Source: Terriglobia bacterium
GTDB taxonomy: Bacteria > Acidobacteriota > Terriglobia > Bryobacterales > Bryobacteraceae
Assembly (NCBI GenBank): GCA_020073305.1
Contig: JAIQFK010000018.1
Span: forward strand, 62,001 to 126,000
DNA: 64,000 nt
Reading direction: 5' to 3'
This document shows, piece by piece, positions 18,461 through 26,616 of the stretch (positions within the stretch are counted from its first letter, which is position 1; the number at the start of each line of letters is the position of its first letter). The position numbers were made by a program, and so were the translations under genes. The notes beneath the pieces are model-generated. The model did not search any database and had not been told where the DNA came from. It worked only from the letters and a program-made list of their open reading frames with translations.

Positions 18461-19327
18461 TCACACACGAACGACCGGGCAGGGGGATTCGCGGATGATT
18501 TCGTATGCGTTGGACCGCAGCCTTCCCAAAGCTTCGTGCATGCAGCCCTGGCCAATCACCACCACGTCCGCCTCGTATTGCATAGCGGCCTTGCGAACGG
18601 TCTCAGCAATCTTCCCGCCTTCTATACAAACTCTGGCGGTGGAGTCGGCCTCCTGCCGTAAATCGTCGATGTAAGCACGCGCGTGGGCGGCGAGATGGCG
18701 GCGGAAGCGCTCGTCGCTGACATGTGTGAGGCCCGCTAGTGCCGGGATCGCATGAATAAGCGTCAATTGCGCCCCGTACGATTTCGCGAATGCCGCGGCC
18801 CAGCGAATTGAGGCTACGGCCTCTGGTCTCGTGTCGGTTGCGCAAAGCACAGACTGGCATCCGGCTCGCAGAAACGACACTTCTTCATGCACGTCTGTCC
18901 ACACCGGGCATTCCGCATCGTGTAGGACCTTCGCTGTAACCGAGCCCAGCAGAAGCCGCCGGAAGGGTCCATATCCATGTGTAGGCATCATGATCAGGTC
19001 CGCGTGCTCGCTGCGGGCGAACTCGGCGATGAGGGTAGCTGGATCGCCTACTTCAAGAACCTTCTCGACCTGTGGAAGGTCCTGGAATTCATGTCGCAGA
19101 TAATCATCGAGCGCGCTTTTCCGTTCTCTCAAGAGATCCGTGATGTCCACGGTCGTCTCAAGCTCGGATGGCACGAGCCCGGCGTACCAGGGAAGAGAGT
19201 TCTGCAAGACATGCACCGCAGTCAACTTGGCATGGAAGTGCCTCGCGAGCGCAGAAACGTGCGAAGCAGCGGCGTTGCACTGCTTGGAAAAATCCACGGG
19301 GAATAGGATGGTCTGTATGCGGAGCAT
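18461..19327 (-). CDS. Tandem universal stress protein (UspA fold, two domains)
   Basis: This 288-aa protein has two UspA domains (about residues 1-147 and 155-288). The first keeps the ATP-binding signature (MMPTHGYGPFRRLLLGSVTAKVL); the second has a degenerate version (VIGQGCMHEALGRLRSNAYEII). Such proteins bind ATP or AMP and accumulate under stress, starvation or hypoxia. It heads a minus-strand run that includes BON, baeRF and pseudo-receiver genes and has a relative at 35609-36583. It shares little sequence with that relative beyond the fold, so the two are not recent duplicates. Confidence 0.9.
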   Translation of the reverse strand: MLRIQTILFPVDFSKQCNAAASHVSALARHFHAKLTAVHVLQNSLPWYAGLVPSELETTVDITDLLRERKSALDDYLRHEFQDLPQVEKVLEVGDPATLIAEFARSEHADLIMMPTHGYGPFRRLLLGSVTAKVLHDAECPVWTDVHEEVSFLRAGCQSVLCATDTRPEAVASIRWAAAFAKSYGAQLTLIHAIPALAGLTHVSDERFRRHLAAHARAYIDDLRQEADSTARVCIEGGKIAETVRKAAMQYEADVVVIGQGCMHEALGRLRSNAYEIIRESPCPVVRV

Positions 19328-19497
19328 GGGCGTCGCCTTTCACATATGACTATGCAAGCCGCCTTCCACCGCGGTTCTTGCGTTGTGACCTCAATACGCG
19401 CGACCGAACTGAGGGCAGCAGTTGACTACGGATACGTAACGGTAAAGTGGTACGACCGTGCGGTTCGGGCTAGACAAATCGAGAATCTTGCCCCGAG

Positions 19498-20043
19498 CTA
19501 CTCCTCTGGCGCCACGCGCAGATTGTTCGTGACGTGATGGGTTGCTTTCAACGCGCGAAGAAAGGCCATGTTCCGATCCGGCTCCGAATCCACGAGTCCC
19601 TCGAGGGTGACCGCACCATCCCTAACGATGATGTGAATCGGAGGGAGTGCACGGGTGCCGTACCTGTCAAGCGGCCGGCTTTCATAGATGGCCCGATACA
19701 CATTCATGCGAATCGCGTCGTCCCGTCTCGATGATGGGAGTACCTCGATCTGGTTGATGACACTGTCAACGCCTTCGAGCCTCTTGACCACACGTTCGGC
19801 ATTTACCTTGACCGTCTCGCGCACGACCTGCCCTGACAGCGTGACAGTCCTGCCCTGCACCTCGAAGCGAAGCGTGTCAAATACTCCCTGGAACGGAAGC
19901 ATGGCGAGTTCTACATGGATTCTCCACTCGAGGCCATCGAGCGTCCTCCCGGCCCATTTGTGCTCTTGTGGGAGGGCGGGGATTGCGGTCAGCAGAATCG
20001 CGCAACCGATTTTGACCAGTTTCAAAGCCAAAGTGTTCTTCAT
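19498..20043 (-). CDS. Exported protein with two BON domains
   Basis: The ATG at 20043 follows AGGAGACG and opens a signal peptide (LVKIGCAILLTAIPALPQ). The 181-aa product has a BON domain at about residues 55-105 (FEVQGRTVTLSGQVVRETVK and VDSVINQIEVLP) and a second at about 110-180 (IHIIVRDGAVTLEGLVDSEP and ATHHVTNNLRVAPEE). BON domains bind phospholipid or other surfaces in the periplasm and are linked to osmotic and envelope stress (OsmY family). Its position between a universal stress protein and baeRF genes supports a stress role. Confidence 0.85.
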   Translation of the reverse strand: MKNTLALKLVKIGCAILLTAIPALPQEHKWAGRTLDGLEWRIHVELAMLPFQGVFDTLRFEVQGRTVTLSGQVVRETVKVNAERVVKRLEGVDSVINQIEVLPSSRRDDAIRMNVYRAIYESRPLDRYGTRALPPIHIIVRDGAVTLEGLVDSEPDRNMAFLRALKATHHVTNNLRVAPEE

Positions 20044-20224
20044 GTTTCGTCTCCTGTTTGGATCCCGGTTTGCGGTGACCCGAATTGACGACATAGGTCA
20101 GATCCGGCTGAAGTCTTCCAGACCTACACGATGGAACACGCGTGCCCCAGCAGCGGGTTTCGTCGTCGGCCTGGGAGCAACGTCTCCACAATACCCTCCA
20201 GTAGTACGCCCGATTCAACTTACT

Positions 20225-21379
20225 TCATGCGGCGACACGATATTGTTCTGCCGGCAGTCTGTAACGCAACAGGCAAGCCGCGCCGCCGAGCTGCAATAGC
20301 CGATCGGAGTGCTCCACAACTTCTACTCCACAGCCGGCTCGTTCGGCCATGCGAACCATCTCTTCCTTAACATCAAAGGATCTCAGCCAACGATAGCCGC
20401 ATTTGGAGCAACCATCAGGCTGCGGACTGCTGACATCCAGCACGCTGCACTTATGACAAGCCCAACCGAAACCTGGCTGGTAAGTCTTTGCCAAGACCAG
20501 TACGTCCACCTGATCGTTGCGTAACGCATCCATGCTGGCAGCCGTGCCTGCAGCCGCGAGGCCATGCGTGTTCAGTTCCCTCCACAGTTTGTCTACTACC
20601 GCTAGCGACTCGCCCTCTTCGTATTCCAGAAACGACTGAAGCGTTGCGGCAACGATGTCTGAACTGTGATCACCAGCGGAGGCGGGGACAACATCGACCA
20701 ACTTCAAAGCAAGATGCTTTGGTAATTCGCGTTTGATGGCACTGGTCGCACGTGAATTTCCTGCAAGAATGATGTGCGCATACCCGTATCTTGAAACGAC
20801 TTGATCAAGCAATCTGATCTGCTCGTGGATGAACTGGCGAGTCCGCTCCCGCCGGTGATTCTGATAATGCTCTTTGGTCCACTCGTGGCCGCTTCGCCTT
20901 CGCAGTTCGGGCCGGGTTTTCCAAATTTCCTCAGTCACGGATCCGAGATTAATGCCCAGAATGTGCGCGCTGTGCTCGGTGGCCAGCAATACAACGTAGC
21001 GGTTGTAGTTGTCCTTGAGTTCGACTAGATCGTAGATGCTCGGCGCTGAGCTGACCGCAATGCGATTCGGAAGGGGAGCGCCAAAAGAAAGCGGGAGAAA
21101 TAGCGGCTGTTCTCCCGCTCGGGAAAAGATTGCCAGGCTTGACGACCCGGCAATCGCGCGCGCTCCCAAAAACTCTTGTATTTTGGCGAGAGCTTGCTCA
21201 AAATCGCGGCGAAGTTCTTCCCGGATGGTCCGGCGCAGTACTTGGACGCGATCGTCGAAGACTGTTCTGTAGTCAGGATCAGAGCTGCAGAGATCCAGAT
21301 AGCAACTGATCACCGGGGAACAGGTCTCCTCCAGTGTCGCTAGCACCAGAATGTGCTGATCGAGTTCGTTTAGTTCCAC
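20225..21379 (-). CDS. Bacterial eRF1-like (baeRF) protein with zinc ribbon
   Basis: This 384-aa protein has the layout of bacterial archaeo-eukaryotic release factor homologues. An N-terminal alpha/beta domain (about residues 1-130) and central eRF1 domain-2-like region (NYNRYVVLLATEHSAHILGI, then RTRQFIHEQIRLLDQVVSRYGYAHIILAGN) lead to a domain-3-like segment (about 275-384) that holds a zinc ribbon, CHKC and CSKCGY. No GGQ peptidyl-hydrolysis loop is visible, as is usual in several baeRF families. Relatives are suspected of rescuing stalled ribosomes or binding RNA under stress. It lies 66 bp after the small membrane protein gene on the same strand, suggesting co-transcription. Confidence 0.8.
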   Translation of the reverse strand: MELNELDQHILVLATLEETCSPVISCYLDLCSSDPDYRTVFDDRVQVLRRTIREELRRDFEQALAKIQEFLGARAIAGSSSLAIFSRAGEQPLFLPLSFGAPLPNRIAVSSAPSIYDLVELKDNYNRYVVLLATEHSAHILGINLGSVTEEIWKTRPELRRRSGHEWTKEHYQNHRRERTRQFIHEQIRLLDQVVSRYGYAHIILAGNSRATSAIKRELPKHLALKLVDVVPASAGDHSSDIVAATLQSFLEYEEGESLAVVDKLWRELNTHGLAAAGTAASMDALRNDQVDVLVLAKTYQPGFGWACHKCSVLDVSSPQPDGCSKCGYRWLRSFDVKEEMVRMAERAGCGVEVVEHSDRLLQLGGAACLLRYRLPAEQYRVAA

Positions 21380-21445
21380 GCTTCCCTTCCTTTCCTCGCG
21401 ACCCTGCCCGGAATGCGGATAACCGCGCTCTGCAATACGTAGCTT

Positions 21446-21592
21446 TTACTCGAGCAGAAGAATCCCGGTATAAAGAGCGCCAAACGCCGCCACGCTGACG
21501 AACAGTACGGCAATGTACTGAAGCACGCGTTCTGCCAGCGTCGACTGCTGTTTCTCATCACGCTTGATTTCTTCGTCCAGACTGTCGAACAT
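21446..21592 (-). CDS. Small single-pass membrane protein (copy A)
   Basis: The 48-aa product starts at the ATG at 21592, preceded by GGGAGG. It has an acidic/charged cytoplasmic stretch (MFDSLDEEIKRDEKQQ), one membrane helix (LQYIAVLFVSVAAFGALYTGIL) and ends LLE. It is clearly paralogous to the 49-aa protein at 30881-31030: both begin MF-S-L-EEI and share AFGALY-GI--LE at the end. Each lies directly downstream of a pseudo-receiver gene, so the pair probably works together, perhaps anchoring the partner at the membrane. The function is unknown. Confidence 0.75.
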   Translation of the reverse strand: MFDSLDEEIKRDEKQQSTLAERVLQYIAVLFVSVAAFGALYTGILLLE

Positions 21593-21602
21593 AACTGCCT
21601 CC

Positions 21603-22043
21603 CTAATTTGCCTGCTGAGTGGCCTCGACCCCCTTGATCCACGTCCAATTTCGTACCGCCGATTCAACCACTCGAGTCACCTCTGTTGCGTCGAACGGCT
21701 TCGCTAATACGTCGTATCCCCCCAGGTTCAGGACCTCCGCCCAGAGGCGCCCGTCCACGAGTTGTGACGCAACTACAAGGTGCGCCGGGTGTTCGGATGA
21801 TTCCGCTGCGCCGAGGACATGCTTCCAGCAGCCATCCGGCAGGTCCCGATCAGAGATTACGACCGGTACGAAACTTTGAAGAAGAATGTCGCATGCGTCT
21901 CGGCATGTACGGACTCCCAAAAGCTTGAACGTGGGGCTCCCTAACATTCGATCCAGGAGTAAGAAATCTTCTAAAGAGCTGATAACGAGAACCGTCAGGA
22001 CGCTACGTTCGTCTTGGCCAAACTCATTTTTCCAACTCATCAT
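21603..22043 (-). CDS. Degenerate response-regulator receiver (copy A)
   Basis: The ATG at 22043 (or the adjacent ATG at 22040) follows AGGAG. The 146-aa protein is a stand-alone receiver fold. The strand-1 acidic pair is lost (VLVISSLED instead of a DD pair), but an Asp occupies the phosphoacceptor position (D65 in VVISDRDLPDG) and the conserved Lys is present (YDVLAKPF, K115). The last segment (VVESAVRNWTW) is a normal alpha-5. Without the metal-binding pair, phosphorylation is doubtful. It is paralogous to 31048-31506 (shared EVLNLGGYDVLAKP and RDLPDG-WK). The next gene encodes the small membrane protein, 11 bp away. Confidence 0.8.
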   Translation of the reverse strand: MMSWKNEFGQDERSVLTVLVISSLEDFLLLDRMLGSPTFKLLGVRTCRDACDILLQSFVPVVISDRDLPDGCWKHVLGAAESSEHPAHLVVASQLVDGRLWAEVLNLGGYDVLAKPFDATEVTRVVESAVRNWTWIKGVEATQQAN

Positions 22044-22528
22044 TGGGCTCCTTTGCGAGGCGGTCAGCCGGCCCACTTTGCTGCTCTGATTGGGCTGGTG
22101 TGCCTTTTCAATAACGGGTGGAGCAACTGCTTCGCCATCCTCAGCCAATGCCTACTAGGCCATGGATAAGTGAATTTGGTGCACAATCTTGGCTGAAACG
22201 CTGTTCCATTTTGGGTGGGCCTCGTGTGGAGGTGGACGTTTTGGTACAGGGGTACGGCGGAATGCGGCCCTAACATCCGGGTGGATCTAAAGATCCGGCT
22301 CCATTACTCGCTGATGCAGGAGGGTTCCAACGTCTGGCTGTCTCCGCTTCGCAGGCTCAAAGGTCATGGGAGTGCTGGTAGCGGTTGCGAGGAGTTCAGA
22401 ACCGCACCGTGCTTTTGAGGCGAGCCACGTGCTGGTCCAGGTGGCTGGAGTTACATGCAACGAAGGAACTGCGGATCGACGGGCAGTTAAACGTTGCGTT
22501 CCTCCAAAGCTCGTCGAAAGGGTAAACA
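22044..22528. other. Divergent intergenic region
   Basis: This ~485-bp region separates the minus-strand pseudo-receiver operon from the plus-strand metal ATPase gene and must hold both promoters. I see no convincing ORF and could not assign specific -35/-10 elements with confidence. A TTTTGGTACAGGGGTACGG stretch at about 22238-22256 is a possible regulatory site. Confidence 0.35.
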
Positions 22529-24913
22529 ATGAACGCCGCGAAGATGAATCGGGTCACGCTGGTACTGGCAACTTGTGGGATTTCTCTCGGGTTGATCGCA
22601 AGTGTAGCGGAGTTACCAAAAATCGCGGATGCCTCCTGGGCTATCACTACGGCTCTCATCCTTCTACCCGTAACTGTCTCGGTAGTTCGATCTCTCCGGA
22701 GCCGGGCGCTCGGGGTTGACATCATCGCACTCCTGGCAATGTTGGGTGCGTTGGTCCTTCACCAATTCCTGGCCGGGGCGGTGATTGCGCTGATGCTTGC
22801 CGGAGGCCGCGCCCTGGAGGACTTCGCGGAGTCGCGGGCGAAGCGTGAATTGTCGGCGCTCTTACGACGTGCGCCGAGGTTCATCCACCGCTATGACGGC
22901 GACATATTAACGGACGGTGGTGTCGAGGACGTGCGTCGAGGAGACTTGCTCCTGGTTAAGCCCGGCGAGATTGTTCCGGTCGACGGAGTTGTATTCGACT
23001 CGACGGCAATACTGGATCAAGCAGCGCTGACGGGCGAAGCCGTACCAGTGAAATACAATCATGGCGAGCAGGTACGCAGTGGAACCGTCAATGCCGCCCG
23101 CACACCATTCAAACTGCGAGCCATTGCAACCTCGGAAGAGAGCACATATGCCGGTATCATCCGGCTGGTTCGCCAGGCACAGGAATCGAAGGCCCCGCTC
23201 ACACGCCTCGCTGATCGTTACGCAATTCTCTTCTTACCGCTGACCATGGCGGTAGCCGGTATAGCGTGGGCGATCTCAGGAGACCCTGTCCGTGCGCTGG
23301 CCGTGTTGGTTGTCGCGACGCCGTGTCCTCTGATCCTTGCCGCACCAGTCGCGATTGTTGCCGGCATCTCTCGCGCAGCCCGCCGCGGGATCATTGTGAA
23401 AGGCGGAGGGGCCCTTGAGACGCTTGCTCGCGGGAAAACTCTCGTTCTGGACAAAACCGGAACCGTCACAGCCGGAAGTCCAGCCCTCACCAATGTAGAG
23501 TGTTTCGGAGCGTACGACGCTGATGAAATGCTGCGCCTTGCGGCTTCACTCGATCAGGTTTCTCCGCACGTACTGGCAGGTCCCATTGTTCGGGCGGCCA
23601 ATGAACGAGAACTGGCACCTTCCTTTCCAACCGACGTAATCGAGGAACTGGGTGCCGGCATTTCTGGCAAGGTCGACGGGCGAAAGATCGCGCTAGGAAA
23701 GAGCAGTTGGGTCTTACAGGGCGAGGCGCCGCCCCCGCGGCTGCGCCGGCTTCAGCGTCGTCTCATGCTTGAGGGGGCCTCCGGAGTCTTTATATCGGTC
23801 GAAGGCAAGCTTTGTGGAGCGCTGATTCTCGAAGACCCTATCCGTCGCGACGCGCCAATGACACTCCGATCGCTTCGGCGGGTCGGATTCGACAGGATTG
23901 CGCTTCTCACTGGGGATCATGCAGACGTGGCCAAATTGGTAGGCGGCATTCTTGGGGTCGATCAGGTTTTTGCCGAACGATCTCCGGCGGAGAAAGTTGA
24001 GGTTGTGAAGGCCGAGCAGGAGGCGGCAGTAACCGTCATGGTAGGCGACGGTATCAATGATGCTCCCGCTCTTGCCGCGGCAGACGCCGGCGTGGCGATG
24101 GGTGCCCGAGGCGCAACGGCCTCGTCCGAGAGCGCTGACGTTGTGCTTGCCGTCGACCGTTTGGACCGGCTGACCGAGGCCGTCCGGATCGCCCGCCGGT
24201 CGCGAGCGATTGCTCTGCAAAGCATTTGGGCCGGCATGGGGTTTTCCATTGCGGCAATGGGTTTTGCGGCTGCAGGGCTATTGTCCCCGGTTGCCGGTGC
24301 GATTCTGCAAGAGATCATTGATGTAATTGTCATTCTCAACGCGCTACGTGCATTGCGGGGTACACAGTCCAGTGAATTGGCAGACGCCACCGCGGCGCTA
24401 GGAGAACGTTTTCGAGAGGAACATCAGCGACTCCAGCCCGGAATTAAGCGAATTCGACATATAGCGGATCAATTGGACCTGGTGACGCCGGGACAGGCGC
24501 GTGTCGAGTTGTTTGAACTCCACCGGTTCTTGGCCAAAGAGGTCATACCCCACGAAGAAGCCGAGGACACAATCGTTTACCCCACAATTGCCAAGCTAAT
24601 TGGAGGAGACGATCCGACGGCCGTCATGAGCCGGGCTCACCTGGAAATCTCGCACCTGGTCACTGTTCTGGGGCGGCATCTGGAGGATATGATACAAGGT
24701 GGCCCGACGTCAGATGAAATCCGGGAACTCAAACCTGTGCTCTACGGGCTCGATGCCATTCTGCGGCTCCACTTTGCGCAGGAAGACGAATCGTACCTCG
24801 CTCTGATCGAAGCGCGTGCACAGAACCGCACGGAACCAACAGTGGCTGTGAACGTTGAAACCCCTCTGACGACCCTAAGCGCAGAAACTAAGGGGGAAGC
24901 AATTGGGCGGTGA
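22529..24913 (+). CDS. P1B-type metal ATPase with C-terminal hemerythrin domain
   Basis: This 794-aa protein is a heavy-metal P-type ATPase. About eight hydrophobic helices surround the signature elements: TGEAVPVK (actuator), ATPCPLILA (T264-P267, the membrane metal-site motif), DKTGT (D308, phosphorylated Asp) and GDGINDAPALA (hinge). It has no N-terminal CxxC metal domain. Residues ~630-770 form a hemerythrin-like helical bundle with metal-ligand patterns ELHRFLAKEVIPHEEAED, RAHLEISHL and LRLHFAQEDESY. TPCP plus a hemerythrin tail is the hallmark of the P1B-5 group, proposed to export nickel, iron or cobalt. The diiron-type tail suggests iron or oxygen sensing. The start follows AAGGGT; ATG at codon 6 is an alternative. 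Confidence 0.88.
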   Translation: MNAAKMNRVTLVLATCGISLGLIASVAELPKIADASWAITTALILLPVTVSVVRSLRSRALGVDIIALLAMLGALVLHQFLAGAVIALMLAGGRALEDFAESRAKRELSALLRRAPRFIHRYDGDILTDGGVEDVRRGDLLLVKPGEIVPVDGVVFDSTAILDQAALTGEAVPVKYNHGEQVRSGTVNAARTPFKLRAIATSEESTYAGIIRLVRQAQESKAPLTRLADRYAILFLPLTMAVAGIAWAISGDPVRALAVLVVATPCPLILAAPVAIVAGISRAARRGIIVKGGGALETLARGKTLVLDKTGTVTAGSPALTNVECFGAYDADEMLRLAASLDQVSPHVLAGPIVRAANERELAPSFPTDVIEELGAGISGKVDGRKIALGKSSWVLQGEAPPPRLRRLQRRLMLEGASGVFISVEGKLCGALILEDPIRRDAPMTLRSLRRVGFDRIALLTGDHADVAKLVGGILGVDQVFAERSPAEKVEVVKAEQEAAVTVMVGDGINDAPALAAADAGVAMGARGATASSESADVVLAVDRLDRLTEAVRIARRSRAIALQSIWAGMGFSIAAMGFAAAGLLSPVAGAILQEIIDVIVILNALRALRGTQSSELADATAALGERFREEHQRLQPGIKRIRHIADQLDLVTPGQARVELFELHRFLAKEVIPHEEAEDTIVYPTIAKLIGGDDPTAVMSRAHLEISHLVTVLGRHLEDMIQGGPTSDEIRELKPVLYGLDAILRLHFAQEDESYLALIEARAQNRTEPTVAVNVETPLTTLSAETKGEAIGR

Positions 24914-24917
24914 CACT

Positions 24918-25124
24918 ATGGAACTGCTCTACGATGTGGTTTTCAAAGATGCCGTGACGGAACTCGGTGTGCCGCGGACGCGTTTGGATCAGTTAGCCAA
25001 AACCCCGGCGATCCATGTGGTCAAGTATGCCATCAACACGAACAGCGACGGCCACGTCCTGCTGCCAGTCAGGGCCGCGTGTGGATGGCGATGGGAACCT
25101 GCCATTACCCTAAAGGCGGCCTGA
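24918..25124 (+). CDS. Small conserved-looking protein, unknown
   Basis: A 68-aa frame begins 4 bp after the ATPase stop, so it is probably translated from the same message. The sequence (MELLYDVVFKDAVTELGVPR, ending in WRWEPAITLKAA) looks like a compact soluble protein, but I recognise no domain. A TTG at 24903 overlapping the ATPase end is another possible start. Tight linkage suggests an accessory role with the transporter. Confidence 0.5.
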   Translation: MELLYDVVFKDAVTELGVPRTRLDQLAKTPAIHVVKYAINTNSDGHVLLPVRAACGWRWEPAITLKAA

Positions 25125-25206
25125 CAGGACGGCGCGATGCAGCGGGCATCGAGCGGAACCTGAGGCGCGGTGCTGCATCATTGCAGTGGTGCCGCGGACC
25201 TATCCA

Positions 25207-26616
25207 TCAAGCGGATGGGTGAATGCCAGGTACATTAGCGTCTTCGCTCTGTTCCTTGTTGATGCCGAATTTTTCCATCCGATAAATGAGAGTACGCCGG
25301 CTAATGTCGAGATATCGGGCTGCCTGCGTCTGATTCCAGTTGAATTTCTCTAGCGCTCTGACGATGAGGTCCCTCTCAACTCGTTCCAGGCTGATGCCGC
25401 CCGGCGGCAAATTCAGTTCAATCGCGTCCGCGTGCGACCGCTCACGCTGGAGGAAGTCAGGGAGGTCGGCGAGCGTAATTTCATCACTCACAGAGAGGAC
25501 CACCAGCCGCTCAATCACATTCTCCAATTCACGAACATTCCCAGGCCATCCGTACCCGGAAAAATGTGGCAACAGAGACGATGGTAACCGGAGTTGTGGC
25601 ACGTTTTGTTTTTGCTTGGCCTTCAAGAACAAGTGCTGGACCAACTCTGGGATATCATCGATGCGCTCGCGGAGAGGCGGCAAGGTCAAAGGGATCACCG
25701 CCAGCCGGTAGTACAAGTCTTCCCGAAAGACACCATCATCAATCAAAGCCTGCAGGTTCCGATTCGTTGCGGCGATGATCCGAACATTTACATTAGTAGC
25801 GCCGGTCGCACCCACTTTTTCGATTTCGCCGTTCTGGATGAGCCGCAGCAATTTAACCTGCAGCTCCAGCGGCAGCTCACCCACTTCATCCAGGAAGAGC
25901 GTTCCGCCGTCTGCAACCTCTACCTTGCCGCGCTTGGGGGCCACAGCACCTGTAAAGGATCCCTTCGTATGGCCGAAGAGTTCCGACTCCAACAGGTCCT
26001 TCGGAATTGCGCCACAGTTGATGGTCACGAAAGCCTGGTCCTTGCGCGTGCTGTTCTGGTGAATGGCTCTGGCCAGGAGTTCCTTGCCAGTGCCGGTATC
26101 TCCAGCGATCAACACCGTAGAATCACGCCGCGCCACTCTGGATGCCATCTCAAGAACGCGCAACAACCCCTTTGACCGGCCGACGATACTCTCAAATCCA
26201 TACTTTTCATCCAAGTTGGCGCGCAGCGTTTTCACTTCAGCTATGAGCTGGCCGCGTTCCATTGCGCGGTTAACAACTAGCATTAATTGCTCGTAATCCA
26301 CGGGCTTGGTGATGTAATCGTAAGCGCCTGCCTTCATGGCCTCGACTGCTGTGGACACAGTTCCAAATGCCGTGATCATGATGACTGTCGTTTCCGGGTA
26401 GGCCTCTCGCAGCTTTCTAAGCAGATCGAGTCCCGAGATGCCCGGCATTTTCAAATCTGTAATCACGAGAGCTGGTGTCGTGTCTTCAATCAACGCGAGA
26501 GCGTCTTGGCCCTGGGCGGCGGCCAGAACCTCGTATCCTGCCTCTTCGAGCTGCATCTGCATCACTCTACGCAGGCTCTCATCATCGTCCACAACCAATA
26601 TTCTCTTTTTGCTCAT
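25207..26616 (-). CDS. NtrC-family sigma-54 response regulator
   Basis: The 469-aa protein has all three NtrC modules. The receiver spans residues 1-120 with acidic pair DDD, phosphoacceptor D54 (VITDLKMPG) and conserved Lys (YITKPV). The AAA+ sigma-54 interaction domain spans ~145-385 with Walker A GDTGTGKE, the sigma-54-contacting loop GSFTGA, and Walker B GGTLFLDEVGELP. A Fis-type HTH lies at ~420-452 (NQTQAARYLDISRRTLIYRM). It should activate sigma-54 promoters when phosphorylated by the overlapping histidine kinase. Likely targets include neighbours such as the TonB receptor or ATPase, but no -24/-12 element was identified. Confidence 0.95.
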   Translation of the reverse strand: MSKKRILVVDDDESLRRVMQMQLEEAGYEVLAAAQGQDALALIEDTTPALVITDLKMPGISGLDLLRKLREAYPETTVIMITAFGTVSTAVEAMKAGAYDYITKPVDYEQLMLVVNRAMERGQLIAEVKTLRANLDEKYGFESIVGRSKGLLRVLEMASRVARRDSTVLIAGDTGTGKELLARAIHQNSTRKDQAFVTINCGAIPKDLLESELFGHTKGSFTGAVAPKRGKVEVADGGTLFLDEVGELPLELQVKLLRLIQNGEIEKVGATGATNVNVRIIAATNRNLQALIDDGVFREDLYYRLAVIPLTLPPLRERIDDIPELVQHLFLKAKQKQNVPQLRLPSSLLPHFSGYGWPGNVRELENVIERLVVLSVSDEITLADLPDFLQRERSHADAIELNLPPGGISLERVERDLIVRALEKFNWNQTQAARYLDISRRTLIYRMEKFGINKEQSEDANVPGIHPSA

